A stretch of 64,000 bases of DNA from Allacma fusca. Its lineage: Eukaryota; Arthropoda; Collembola; Symphypleona; Sminthuridae. Below the pieces are notes generated by a model, which saw only the letters and a list, made by a program, of their open reading frames with translations, was not told the DNA's origin and ran no database searches. Position numbers and translations under genes: made by a program. The stretch is from NCBI GenBank assembly GCA_947179485.1, contig OX359246.1:29388001-29452000 (forward strand). Reading direction: 5' to 3'. How positions within the stretch are numbered: position 1 is the stretch's first letter; every line of letters starts with the position of its first letter. Of this stretch, positions 35,709 to 47,515 are shown piece by piece.

Positions 35709-36693
35709 AAGGGAAACTCGATATAACGGATGGCTATCTCTCAAGCTTAAATGCTCTATTATCATCCACAGTGAATGATATTGTTAGGTATGTATATAGA
35801 AATTACATAAATTAGTTAAGTCTCACATGAATAAATAATTAAGTTGTGAAAGACACAACCTTAGGTTAAGTCAGTTCAAAGTAACTTCAACACTTATTGT
35901 AAAGGTGCAAAGTAAGCACTTCCCATCGGCTAAAGCCGACGAGTGTCAACGTCCGGTTACATCCATTATGATGTAACGTCTAGACTTAAGATTGTAAAAA
36001 TAGGCTCAAGTAGCCACTTGTTAAGTTTAAGATTCTTCCAGACTCTTCAGTGAATAACTGAGAGTCATTCCAGTAACACCTATTTTTAGTTGTTAATCTT
36101 CGTTTCCTTTTCCTTTTAATTTCAATTATTAAATAAAAGCAATTAGTCTTCGGATTAATAGAAAATCACAATCAATCGTTTACTCATAATCATTCCTTCC
36201 ATCAGCACGATTTCCAATTATTTACAATTTCTCGACAATTACATAAGTAAATAATCCAGGAGTTAGGATTTCATGGTATAACCATAACCTACTCTTTCAA
36301 TATTTTGAAGAAATTTTTTAAGTCATCCACTAAAAATTGACCCAAATGCTAGAATAGTACGGTTATGTGAATTTACGAACAGTCGACGAACTCTCTGCGA
36401 TAGTTCAGCAACCTATCACTAATTTTAAGTTTCTGCGTGTCGAAGTATAGTACAGTTTTTGCGCTTCTTGATTTAACCAATTCGATGTTTCTACTTGATT
36501 AATTATTGTATTATTAGTCAGGTGTTTCCATGTTGTAATTCGAAGAAATTAAATCAGTATGCATAATCAGACTTGTTTGTAATTTAGGAAATTATATAAC
36601 GGATTTTATCCGTTATATGCATACAACGGACATTTTTTAGAGCGAACAAATTTTACCGGTCCCCTGGAAATCCGTCATATCGAGTTTTCCCTG
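35709..36693. mobile_element. Pogo-like MITE interrupted by a solo LTR
   Basis: The right end, read inward, is CAGGGAAAACTCGATATGAC, preceded on that strand by TA (36694-36695). The left end AAGGGAAACTCGATATAACG follows TA at 35707-35708. Such GAAAACTCGATATAACGGA ends are common in pogo/Tigger-type elements, and further ATAACGGATTTTATCCGTTA text lies near 36598. No transposase frame. The 399-bp LTR at 35845 is inserted inside. Confidence 0.65.
35845..36243 (+). mobile_element. Solo LTR, TSD TAAGT
   Basis: Starts TGTGAAAGACACAACC and ends TTTCTCGACAATTACA, i.e. TG...CA, with a perfect 5-bp duplication TAAGT at 35840-35844 and 36244-36248. It contains an ATTAAATAAAAGCAATTAG stretch (polyadenylation-signal-like) near 36128. 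Length 399 bp. No internal retroelement genes flank it, so it is most likely the product of LTR-LTR recombination. A gypsy or BEL type cannot be decided. Confidence 0.75.
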
Positions 36694-36699
36694 TATTAT

Positions 36700-37570
36700 A
36701 TCCTAATTGTATAATAAATGATTATTTATCAATAAAAATTGATTTACCATGGAATCTTATGTATTCTTTAGTGATGTCTTATTTACCACACTTCTTATAA
36801 TGCATAACCAGTATTGTAATGTATTTTGATACATGTTCCTTATAATAGCATACCGTTATAAGAGAACTTTTGAAGTGCTTTTAGGGGTGCTCTTATAGCG
36901 AGAGTGCACTGTATTTCTTATTGTATCTAGTTTGTGAATTCGTAGTGTTAAATGCCTTATGAAAAACGTTGTAAAACACTTTCTGCACAATTTCTGAGGC
37001 AACTGTCCTGCTCTTAGGACCAAAGTAAATAAACTCAAACTATATTTTATTCCGATAACATACACCCGCAATTTGAAACAGGGTTTCTAATTATTGGATA
37101 ATCACAGAATGCAATTAAGTGTCTGTGGCATATGTATAATATGTAGAAAGGGTGTGGAATAAATTGATCCATGGTGACAAAAAATGTAGGACTATTCATA
37201 GGTTAGGCTCCCCACATACAGGAAGAATGTAGGATTGGCTGATCAATTTGGGCGTTAAAGTGTCGGCATATTTTCAGGCTTGGTTCACATTTTAAATGTA
37301 TGAAGGGTATAGCCTAGGCTGACAATGAGTCATTTGTTCACCTTTGGCGTGATAATAGTTAGTCTTGAATATCTTAAGTACGATAAGCAAGTGTAATATT
37401 TACATTGTAGTAAATTTACCTGACAATGACATATACATTAAATACCGAACTTGTAGTCTGACAAATCCCTTCCTTAAAGAATTTGTCCTCAATACGATAG
37501 AGCAGGAGTAACATTTTTTGAGTAAAAGTTGCAACACGGAATTTCTCGGCCTCTGTTAAAAAACCTTATT
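36700..37570. other. No gene seen; pogo-like end near 36912
   Basis: At 36884-36912 the sequence GCTCTTATAGCGAGAGTGCA followed by CTGTA mirrors the element end at 968. Otherwise no coding or RNA feature. Confidence 0.4.
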
Positions 37571-37575
37571 TCGCG

Positions 37576-37660
37576 GCTGACGAGGCAAAATGGTCTAATA
37601 AGTGCTGTACAAAAGCATGCGCACATATTCCATTTTGACTCTTCAGCGACGATTTGTAAT
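37576..37660. mobile_element. Mini foldback element, copy 2
   Basis: Ends GGCTGACGAGGCAAAATGG and CCATTTTGACTCTTCAGCGA are inverted. The centre TGCTGTACAAAAGCATGCGC is the exact reverse complement of copy 1 at 25233. About 80 bp long and non-coding. Confidence 0.72.
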
Positions 37661-38600
37661 ATTAATTTTTATCTGTACAACGAACGTGCGTTGTCAGACT
37701 CCCGAATCATGTGTAAGGGGATTACAAATTAGTAATGCCATTATGAGCAATAATAACTTTTGTTACTGACAGGATGGCAGCTGGAGTGGTTCATTTCTAT
37801 AGAAAATTAAATGCAAGTAAGTCACGGTTTCATGGCTTACAAGGATGTCGGATACAATACATGAATTGCATACATTGTATTTTGTCCAGTAGCTTTTCCC
37901 TTTACATTTTTAATAAATATGTTGTTATTTTATTTACAAACTGGCCTAAACTCCTGACTCATTTCAAATAAGTACAAAATTTGAGAAACAAGTACAAAGT
38001 AATAATTACTTCTAAATTGTCCAAGTATACAGACCTCAAAAATAGTACTCGGAAACTTATTGACACAATGAAATAAAATTGACCGGGTAGCAAGAAACAG
38101 TCTGTTGTAGGTGTGAATGTAAAACAAAAATCATCAGTAACGTTGATTTGATCATATTGCGGATCTGCAGGTTGTTAATTGAATATGCTCAAGTTCTGGG
38201 CTCATATGTAAATAAATGTAGGTCGCCAAAATATTAATTAATATTTTTACTCTTAAATACATTCAATCATTTTTACATTTACAGGGTTTATAAATTATTT
38301 TGTATTTAAGCGAATATGAATTAAGACTATATCCTTGAAATCACCGACATACACTTCTAAGTAAAATGATTATTTACCCAGATCAATCTTTGAGACAACA
38401 TCCGTCGGAAAGAAAATATACAGAAATGTTTTTCCTTTTGTCACAGCATCTTGAGGATCACTCTTGCTCGAATCTCAGAACAAGATGTGTATCTTGCTCC
38501 TTGCCCTACGATCATTGAGCCAATTAAATCGGACTTTGACAATGAGGGGAAACGACGTAAACAATTATACCCATAACTCGAATAAAAATACGAGCGACAA
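37661..38600. other. No gene seen
   Basis: AT-rich DNA downstream of the minus-strand four-TM gene. Sixty-codon frames only. Confidence 0.4.
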
Positions 38601-38601
38601 T

Positions 38602-39838
38602 TTATGATTTATCCTTAACACTTTTCACGTTTTCACACTCTTCTTTGTAGACTGATGCTTCAATTTCTTTCTTGTGGTCGTTCACAGTCTTCATGAAGCA
38701 AAGTGTAAGAGGAATTGCAACCAACGCGCGGAGGATAATGAGATTGCGTATAAATTCCGGAAGGGATGAAGAAAATACAATTATAGCATCCCCGAGTGTC
38801 AAAAAAATCAAAAGGGCACATACGTAGACTATCCAGGCTTTAAGTTGACCAGGAATTCTCTATAAACGTGACAAAAGGAATGCAAACTTTGTCATTCATC
38901 ATTCGTTCTCAAACCTTTGTTTACAATGCTATACTTATGCACTTAAACTGACAGACAAACTCTGTTTCACTCACACAATAGGATCCATGGAGCAACATAA
39001 TTCCCATTCCAAAATCCGAGAAGAGTATTACAGTTACAATAGTCAGCATGGTTGCAGCATCTAACGGAAACCCACCTGTGGATTACACATACAGCATGAG
39101 ATACCCATATATTGAATGAATACAAATAATAATGTTTATCTGTCCATACAAATACATTATAAGGATAAATTTATTGTTTTCAGGAAAAGAACATCAGGCA
39201 AGAAAATACATACAACGTACTCAGTTCTTGACTGTGACCATCCAAGTGTGAGTTATTCAAAGAGAGAACCCTTGTAACTGTTTGTATTATGCCAACTATA
39301 GACCCAACCTAAAATATTTGCAAAAATTGTGGTTTACTAACCATGCAGTCTGGAAGCACAGTATTTTTCAATATGTCGGAATAGAATTTCATAATAATTC
39401 AATCCATCAGAGAAATTTCTTCTTACAGGGATTTCCAGTTTGGGATTATATCAGGCAGGGAAAAATGAATACAACTACGTATAAATACTCACTTCTACTC
39501 ATGGGACATTTCCTTCCAATGATCATCGGTGAGTAGGCAAAACGAGTTTGAGGCATTTTTGATTAAATGTAAAATTAACTCCAATATATGTAATATTGCA
39601 CGAAAATGTCTTCATGAATCCTTCATGAACAATTTTGTTCATCTTGCTTTTATTGTAACAACTAAATGTGGAAAATTTTACTTTTAATCAAAAATACAAT
39701 TATCTCATTTTGCTTCGTTATAGACGATCTAAAAATGACTAAATATTACAGTTAAAAACTTACGATTTGCAACCACCCAATAACTCTTGTATTGGTCTTT
39801 GGCGTGTTGCAGCAAAATGCCCAGTCACTTTTAGTCAT
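38602..39838 (-). CDS. Four-TM membrane protein, 173 aa (family gene 1)
   Basis: Four exons: 39838-39764, 39308-39221, 39075-38975 and 38859-38602. Their sum is 522 nt, in phase, with GT-AG junctions throughout. The start ATG opens MTKSDWAFCCNTPKTNTRV; the stop is at 38602-38604. Predicted helices: IGWLQIVGSIVGIIQ (TM1), AATMLTIVTVILFSDFGMGI (TM2), LKAWIVYVCALLIFLTLGDA (TM3) and NLIILRALVAIPLTLCFM (TM4), then a charged cytoplasmic tail. The short N-terminus with a CC pair, the RxxxQLxAW motif after TM2 and the exon phases match the gene at 60756-62457, so they are paralogs. Small four-TM proteins of this layout are common in arthropods (DUF4728-like sets). The function is not known to me; a junction or signalling role would be speculation. 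No AATAAA was noticed close to the stop. Confidence 0.82.
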
Positions 39839-40109
39839 TTTGACTGAAAAGGTCTGAAGATTCTTACAGTGTAAATTCTGGCTATGGAGTTGAGCAACAC
39901 GTAAATACACCTTCAACGACCAAACTGTTAGAAATGACGTTACGCAAGAGTTGCAAATCCTCTTCATAGGGTTTCGATTGAAGAGCATAGATGTAAAATG
40001 GAATAAGTCTAGTTTGAAATAAAAAGGGTAAACATGTTTTTGTCGTCACAGAAAAATCCCATTTCTGGAACTAGATTTGACGCTGTTCAAAAGTACTGTA
40101 AATAAATTG

Positions 40110-40490
40110 TATGTAATTACTGTAATATAATTATGTTACTTTGTCTTAGCCGCTGAAAGAATGATGAATCAAAGTTATTGTTGATTGTTATTTCAATATC
40201 AATTATATAATTGACTTTAAAATTGTGAATGATTTATTGGCCGAAGTTAATTTACCAATCAAATCATAATTCAAAAGGTCAACTGCCAGTTGGAGGAGTC
40301 AGTCTCGCTTCTCGCTGACTTAGGAGTAGCTAGGGTCTCGGATGGGAAGCCCTATCCGATTTATATTTTGTATATTGTATTGAATGAATATATTGAATAA
40401 AATGTTATTGAATATATGTTTCGAGTGAAGTCATAGCCTTAAGCCATGAATTTTTTACAGGTCAAAAACCCCGTTACACATGTTTGAAAT
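40110..40490. repeat. Possible LTR-like sequence
   Basis: A stretch ending CCCCGTTACA with TTGAATAAAATGTTATTGAA (polyadenylation-signal-like) and a GTCTCGGATGGGAAGCCC block resembles the R-U5 part of an LTR. I found neither a matching start nor a target duplication. It interrupts the similarity between the two duplicated blocks. Confidence 0.25.
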
Positions 40491-40652
40491 TCTACTGTAA
40501 TATTCTAAAAAAATAATTTAGCTCAGTTTGAATCTATACTATTCGTATGTAACACTTCTGTTTGACTAAAAGCTTAAGGAAACACGGCTGCTAGTAAATA
40601 CTTTGGATTTTATCTGGGTCTAGTTGATCATCATCACATACAACACAGATAC

Positions 40653-40679
40653 CCACAACCGGTTTTTAGCGACGCACTA
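40653..40679 (+). promoter_or_regulatory. Conserved upstream motif, copy 2
   Basis: CACAACCGGTTTTTAGCGAC followed by GCACT, about 0.8 kb upstream of exon 1 of the minus-strand four-TM gene. Its AACCGGTT core fits a Grainyhead-type site. Its role is inferred only from repetition at 24384 and 55433. Confidence 0.4.
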
Positions 40680-41129
40680 AAATTCCTTGAAATATGAACA
40701 CAGGACATTCAAAGGCATTTCCAAATACACAGGCATCAAGAACTGCATAGAAATCTCCGCATGGAGTTTCTATTATATGTATGATCATTATGTGTATGTA
40801 TTTTCTAAAAGAGCGGTATAACCTATGCGCCTTGAAATTTTAGTCTAAATTTTTTTTACAGTTAAGCATGTAAATCCTATTGAACTCAATAGAAAAAAAT
40901 GCTCTTTGGGGGTCTCTTCCAGATTTTAAAAATTCTTTCAATACAAGTTTGCACATGCGTAGACTATAGTTACGGAGGATATTCAAACCAAGCAAACATT
41001 TTTAGGCAAATTGCGTGGGAACTACCGAATTTAAGGAGCCGGAAGATATAGATTTCCGAATTCAGCAATTGTTAATGTCATAAGGGCAATTGATCTTCAA
41101 CCTAGTTAGCAAAATTTCTATGAAGTGGT

Positions 41130-42560
41130 TATCATAAAAGATGCTATATTTGTCAGTAATAATTTCCCGGCAGAAATCCAAATTCTTTTGCGTTACAGTG
41201 GCTTAATCCCGAAGGGATGATACATAGGGTACATTCATTCATAGATACCTGAGGGAGTATGAGCATAAAATGGCACCCCCCACCCAAGGAAAATTGGTAC
41301 CATCATAGTCATAGATGACAGGAATTGAACTTGCACTAATGTATGTAAAATAGCAGTTGGATGTAATCAGAAGTAAAAACAAGTTTTATTCTTATATTTT
41401 CAAAGTGCCAAAAGTACAACAATTGTTTTACTTGTAAAATTCTCTACTCTACAGATGATTTCGTCCACTTCCATTTTCAAGTAAATTATTCAAGACTGTG
41501 GACTCATCTGTGAGGATTTAAAATTTTGAAATCAGTGCTGACAATGTTTTTGCAGGGTTGTAAAGAATTCTTCGAATTAAACTGGCAGGAAAAAAATATT
41601 TGATACATTTCAATTAAATTTTAATCACATGTAGATATACCTACATGAAATAAATTTTAATGCCGTGATGCTTAATGAGCTTTGCATTAATGTTGTAATT
41701 TGTTTTTAAAATATACAAGACAATATTGCTACATTCCTATTAATTCATTCTGCATGTTCTTAACTGCCATTATTTTGATTAACCCCTGGTACAGTTTGCG
41801 TGCTGGAGCATATGATTACATACGTGTGTAAAACTTAATTGTTGATATAAACACATGATGTACGTAAACTTGTCGACCACTTACAATTAGAGATGTATTA
41901 GTTACTTTCTGAAGTACGTTCATCCAAGTAAATACAACTGCTAAATGACAAATTGTACATCCCTCTAATTATTTGTAAATCCCTGGATTACGAATAAACA
42001 GTAAAACCAGTCAATCAGTACCTCATCGACTCAACAGTATTTAATGCGAAAAAAAATAAAACCTGTTTTTTGTTTTTTAGTACAAGGAATTTCAAGGAAA
42101 CATAGAAGCGAGCAAGTAAAACGTTCTGCAATAGTTTTGCTCATTTGTAATACAGTGCATATGTTTTATTTAATTTGAATCCAATCGATTTAGTTATTTT
42201 GTGCACATACCTGTTTGCTTTGGTCAGTTTACTGAAATGTAGTTGAGATGTGCTACTCAAGTATCATTACCGCTGTGACCGTGGCGGGATTGTTGAAGTG
42301 CGTATTCCTAGAAATAGATCACTTCCTTGTTCCTTTTCCCTTGTTAAACCTTCACATCATATCGCTTGTATGCGTCAGATTGGGATACGATTTACCCACC
42401 ATCTATCAACCTTATTACAAATATCCCCTTTGAGACTCTATATACGTTTTGTCAGTTAGTAGTTCGCAATGAGAGAGCTAGTGAGAGGGTTTGCTTTCTG
42501 CAATACAAGCAAATTGGTTTGGTTTATTAGTGAAACGTAGATCCTCGCGGTTGTCATTGT
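41130..42560. other. No gene seen
   Basis: AT-rich, without supported exons. Two overlapping 60-70 codon frames at 42248-42459 lack motifs. Confidence 0.4.
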
Positions 42561-42577
42561 TTTTAGGGTGGCGTCAG

Positions 42578-43500
42578 TAAGGTTCTCAACGGATAGGATA
42601 ATTCCCTTATCCTATCCGTATCCTATCCGATCCGAATTTTTACCGATAAAACTGAAGCTTATCCGATCCTATCCGCTTCCATCGGATTAAAAATTATCTT
42701 ATCCGAAGCTTATCCTTAAATTTTCGGATGACGTATTTATCCTATCCGAAGCCGTCGGATACGAAAAAGGAGCTATCCGATCCTATCCGCGGATATCCGA
42801 TCCTATCTGCGGATACACGAATTAATTGTAGAAGGTGAAATTGATCCTGGAGTTTTGATTTTAGCTTTAAATACAATATGCTGTTTGCGTATAACGTATT
42901 GTAATGATAGAAGAAACCGTGCATATATGTTTTCTTGGAAAAACATTTAATATAAATAATTTAAGAATTGAGAGTTTTCTGTTTCGCATATCAGATATTC
43001 TCAAAAATTAATTTAACTTACTGAAAACCTTTAACAATTTGAAGCCTTTAAGAATAGGTAACTAGAATAAGCAGCTGAAATTCAAAATATGACTGAATTT
43101 CTGGTCATAACATAAATACTTAAATACGGCATGCTTATATTTGTGAGGTTCGGTTTTAGGCTTGCTACAAAAGCTACACGAACTGAAAAATGTACAAGGT
43201 TTTGAGAAATTGCCGAGTTAATGTCCTGTCGATGATTGCAGAAGATAGTAATTATTCGTGGTCGTTATAGTGGTCGTCATGTTTTCAAAAATTCGTTTAT
43301 CCGCGGATATCCTCGGATATCCGTCGGATTATCCGTAAAACAAAAAGTCGCCATCCGATCCTTTCGGATATTTCAGGTAGTAGTAGGGAATGACAAAACC
43401 GATCCGTTCGGATAAATATCGGATCGGATAATCTTCAGTTTTATCCTATCCGTATCCGATCCGTATCCGTTCGGATATATCCGATCCGTTGAGAACCTTA
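42578..43500. mobile_element. ATCCG-word hAT-type element, TSD GGCGTCAG
   Basis: Left end TAAGGTTCTCAACGGATAGG and right end ATCCGTTGAGAACCTTA are inverted and flanked by a perfect GGCGTCAG duplication (42570-42577 and 43501-43508). Both arms (42595-42825, 43300-43490) are degenerate TATCCGATCC/ATCCGCGG words, as in the arms at 9.76 and 11.6 kb. The interior is AT-rich and non-coding. Confidence 0.9.
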
Positions 43501-43616
43501 GGCGTCAGTCCCCTAGTAAAATAGCTTTCTCCGTACGTCTGTGTGTCCCTCCGCACGATAACTCAAAAACCGCTGGTCCGGTTTCAATGAAATGCTTTGT
43601 GGACATTACTCGTGTC

Positions 43617-44797
43617 TAGGGTATGTCGATTTGGAAATGCCCGGCATTTTGGGCAACTTGCCCGCCCAAAATGACAGGGCATTTATGGCATTTTCATTTC
43701 AGGGCGAGGGCGGCATAATAGGGTATATTCAGACAGGGCATTTTGGGCATTTTCATCTAGGACAAATTGGGCAATTTGGGCAGAATCGTGGAATATAATA
43801 GCACAATCTATACAATTTGACAATGGATTTCAAAATTTCTTTGTAATTTTGGAGAAAAATCGTTCGAAATTACCTTGAAAATTTCACTAGATTTGTCATT
43901 ATGTTGTCGAAGTTAATTCAACCGGTGATGAAACACGTTAGGATACCATAGGTCATATTGAACATAACAATTTGTGAAACACCTGTACACGATAAGGCTA
44001 CAAATTAAATTATTCTAGGAACTATTTTTCAAAACTGCAGACGATGTAAAATGAACTTCCACCATCCTGGGAATATTCACATACTCCTATACATGTATTA
44101 CTGCGATCAGAAATGTCTTTTTGGTTAAAATTTGAATCTATACAGTAATTGTTAAGTTACAGTATAAACGCCATAAAGCTAGAAACAACAATATTTGGGG
44201 GACCTGTATGGAGGATGTACATTGGTTTTTACGCGAGCCATTTTTGGCTGATCGTTGAAAACTGCTGACAATAGTGATTTAAAAACAAATGAGTATTAAT
44301 TACCCATTAACATTTTGACTGATCCCTTACCATCAGATTTTTACTTTATGAGTTCGTACTTCAAAAGAAAATAGTATTTCGGCCCGCCCGTCAGTGACGC
44401 ATATGCAAATTTATTTCATATTATTGTTTACATAGAAATTTATTTTCATAGGAGTGATAAATGATGTCACCTCATGTCAATGAAATTTAATTGTTTTGGC
44501 TGTTTTTGCCATTATAATATGTTAACGAACAAGCGAATAACCAGATAGTCACATTTGTAACTTTTCTTTAGCTGCACTTCCATTCATTTGGATGGATATT
44601 CTGAATATATGCTAGTAATTCCATTTTGGTGCCGTGAAAATGCCCAAAATGCCCAACTTTTCCTACCCAAAATGCCCAAAATCAGGGCATTTTTAAAAGC
44701 TGCATACTTGCCCAATTTTGGGCATGTGGGCAGGCATTTTGGGCATTTTCAGCTGGGTGGGCAAATACTGCAGGGCATTTTCAATCGACATACCCTA
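43617..44797. mobile_element. GCCCAAAATG-word hAT-type element, TSD CTYGTGTC
   Basis: Left end TAGGGTATGTCGATTTGGAA and right end (complement TAGGGTATGTCGATTGAAAA) are inverted. Flanks CTCGTGTC (43609-43616) and CTTGTGTC (44798-44805) match at 7 of 8. The arms repeat GCCCAAAATGCCC and GGGCATTTTGGGCA words (43638-43795, 44635-44785). Non-coding interior. Confidence 0.87.
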
Positions 44798-45372
44798 CTT
44801 GTGTCAAAAGTAAGGCTGATTTCGTATTTGGTTGAAATCGTCAGATAGTTCTTGAGAATGAAATTTTTAAAATTTTGAACTTCAAGCCATCTCCAAAACT
44901 ACTGAATCTATTTCAATGATTTTTGATGTAAATCATAGTGGCTATTGCTTGTGTGGTTGATATTGGGCTGATAGTTTTTTCGAAAAAAATTCTTGAAAAC
45001 AAAACTCAAAATTTATCCTACTTTGATGGCCGTAGCTGACGCCACCCTACGCGAAGCCTCAAATTATTGCGTAGCGATGATTTTTACACCCCTGAAATTG
45101 AAGAAAATTGCCGAATTATAAAATAATGCGTTCCCTATGCCCATCTATATATTATTCTTATCACACTACTGCTGGAAAGGATAAATGTAAAGGTGAAGCG
45201 AAAAGTACTAGGTCCGCATCGGTGAAATCAACCGAAACACATCTCATTTCGACTATCGCAGTTGTTTCTTCAATGCGACCCAGGCTATACTTCATGCCGA
45301 TACCAGATATTTTGAATGTTACTGTCACTACATACCATGGTACATATATATCTCTAAGATTTTCTATATCGT

Positions 45373-45700
45373 CGCTGAAGAGGCAAAATGGACTAAGTGC
45401 AATTTCGAATAGAAGCAAAATGGTCTACATGCCTTTTTCCTTAAAGGCAAAACGGAATAGTTGCAAGCTTTCCTGAAAGCAAAATGAACTACATGCAGTT
45501 TTCACTAAAAGCAAAATGGTCTACATGCGTGTATACTTTCATAATGTATGTAGACCATTTTGCTTTTAGACGAAATTGCACTTATTCCATTTTGCTTTTA
45601 AAACTTGATGCATCTATTCCATTTTGCATTTAGTAAAACTGCATGTAGACCATTTTGATTTTAATCCAAAATGCATGTATTCCATTTTGCCTCTTCAGCG
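45373..45700. mobile_element. Large foldback element built from AAGCAAAATGGTCTAC units
   Basis: Ends CGCTGAAGAGGCAAAATGG and its complement at 45682-45700 are perfect inverted repeats, extended outward by ATATCGT/ACGATAT. Each half holds about five degenerate units of roughly 30-35 bp (GCAAAATGGTCTACATGC and GCAAAACGGAATAGTTGC types), in opposite orientation on the two sides of a centre near 45540. It is thus a long hairpin. It shares its ends with the mini elements at 25233 and 37576. Confidence 0.85.
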
Positions 45701-46126
45701 ACGATATGTAGTATGTAGATGACAGAAACATTGAGTGATACAGAGACCAAGATACTGATCGAATTCCCAAATTCTACCGAATTATATTTTCTCATTTAGT
45801 TCGACTACGAAGATAGAGACAGGGACGCTCTATTCTACGATTGTACTGTAACACAGAAGGGTTTATAGATACTATTGAATGGGACAACTATAAGGTTTTT
45901 AGAGGAAGCGCAGTAGATATAATTTGTTAAGTTATAAGGGAAAGGTTTTAGGAAATTTAGACCAATTATTTTACACATCATCTTCACAGTCTAATGTTCT
46001 GTTTCGTCTTTCAAAATTACGTCGCATCAATATTACAACAAAATATTGGTGTATCAAACATGCCATGTATATTGTGGGCTGATCTATAATCGACATGATT
46101 AGAGACGCTATCACTGAATCTCACAG
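45701..46126. other. No gene seen
   Basis: Spacer between the foldback element and the Harbinger element. No supported feature. Confidence 0.4.
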
Positions 46127-46357
46127 TAAGAGAGGATTCCCATGGAGCTACTCTGCGTGTGCGTTTTGCGTTTGACGCAGATATTTTGCGCGCGGGATGA
46201 GAACGTGATTGCTTTGTAACGCAACAAAAGATACGCGCGTACAGACATCTGCGTGTAGACTTCAAAAAGTAGAAGTTGAGAATTTTCAACTTCCATTCCC
46301 ATCGTACTTGCGTTTGACATACGTTTTACACACAAAAATCTCCAAAGATTATTAAAA

Positions 46358-47441
46358 ATGCCAAAAACAAGGCAAAGTAATGATCAGGACGATTCATGGG
46401 AAGAACGACTGATCGAAGCAGTTTATTTGCGAAGTTCTATTTATGATCTAAAAGACCCGGACTACTCAAGAACTAAGAAGAAAAATCAGGCGTGGAAGGA
46501 CGTGGCGGAGGAAGTCATGAAGCCGGGTAAGTACATTGTGCCTTTTTGCATGAGGACGAAAAATACATGTATTCTTTTATTTTCCAAAATATAATTATAC
46601 AAATGTATTCACGCTGCTAAATTGTAAACTTGTTAAAAAATGTATTCATGTGAATTATATTTTGTTACTAAACCATTGTTTTAATTTTAGAGGCGATATG
46701 CCGAACCCGATGGAGAAGCCTTAGGGATCATTTTAAGAAGAAAGAGGCGGACATGAAATCAGGAAAAAGTGGGAAAGGCTTAGAGGAGGGAGAAAACACT
46801 CCTTGTTCCTGGAAATGGTTTTCGCGCCTGTCCTTTCTCCGGGAGAAAACATACCACGGAACGTAAGTGATTACTTTTAGTTTAGCAATCACAATACAGT
46901 CTAACAAATTATAACCAATTTAAACCTGAACAGTTAATGTATATGTAAACAGAGTTAATTTTATTTTGGCCACTGTAACTCAATGTACTAGCACGACAGA
47001 TACTATGGATGATTCAAACGATGCTAATGTTGACGGTGAATGTAACCTGACTGTGAATACTGAACGTCCAGCAGGTGAAATTGTTACTACTCCAAAGGAT
47101 AGCACAAAGAGCATCGCTAAGGTAAACATACATTTAAATCTCTACATAAATTGAATTTCATTCAAATTATCGTGCTATAATTTTGAACAGAATTGAATGT
47201 GGAATGTCTTCGTTTTTAGAAGCGAAAATCAAGCCCGACTCAATGGACAGGAGTCATTGATCAGCTTAAAAGTGTTATGGAAGTTTCAAATTCCCAGATG
47301 ACGGAAACAACTTCCGACTCTTTCGGAGCTTATCTGGCAAAAGAAATGGAAGATATGACTTCTGAAGAAAGGGATGACTTCAAATACGACGTGGCTACTT
47401 TGATTAGAAACATCAAGAGATCCAGAAAAAATGTGTTGTAA
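46358..47441 (+). CDS. Harbinger accessory MADF/Myb-like DNA-binding protein, 243 aa
   Basis: Four exons, 46358-46526, 46691-46862, 46953-47121 and 47220-47441, sum to 732 nt in phase; introns are GT-AG (GTAAGT, GTAAGT, GTAAAC donors). The N-terminal half (about residues 10-110) is a MADF domain: RLIEAVYLRSSIYDLKDPDY, then WKDVAEEVMKP, CRTRWRSLRDHFKKKEADMK and SWKWFSRLSFL. The C-terminus FGAYLAKEMEDMTSEERDDF followed by KYDVATLIRNIK resembles the BESS protein-interaction motif. In Harbinger transposons such a protein partners the transposase, aids its nuclear import and binds the ends. An AATAAA overlaps the stop region (47441-47446). Confidence 0.85.
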
Positions 47442-47515
47442 ATAAATATACAACTAATGCACTTTTTTGAGAAACTTTTGCAACCGAATTATTTTTATTT
47501 TCAAAGTGGTTAAAT

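Larger units (their letters stand above)
39690..41120 (+). repeat. Duplicated block, copy 2 (matches 23.54-24.98 kb)
   Basis: Same-orientation counterpart of the block at 23540. It contains the intact first exon (39764-39838) and its upstream region. The part near 41080-41120 matches the plus-strand exon start at 24949 (AGGGTCAACCGACATGGTTG against AGGGCAATTGATCTTCAACC), but here the frame contains a stop. Confidence 0.65.
42566..45050. mobile_element. Older repeat with GGGTGGCGTCAG ends, carrying two insertions
   Basis: Left end TAGGGTGGCGTCAG (42566) and right end CTGACGCCACCCTA (45037-45050) are inverted. Removing the elements 42578-43500 and 43617-44797 and one copy of each duplication leaves about 380 bp, including CGTACGTCTGTGTGTCC and AACTCAAAAACCGCTGGTCC. 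No target duplication is obvious for this outer element, so its class is open. Confidence 0.6.

Noticed and set aside
42595-43490. Repeated short units that might suggest a CRISPR array or satellite
   Set aside because: The units are degenerate, change strand, lack regular spacers, and are bounded by inverted ends with an 8-bp target duplication in eukaryotic DNA.
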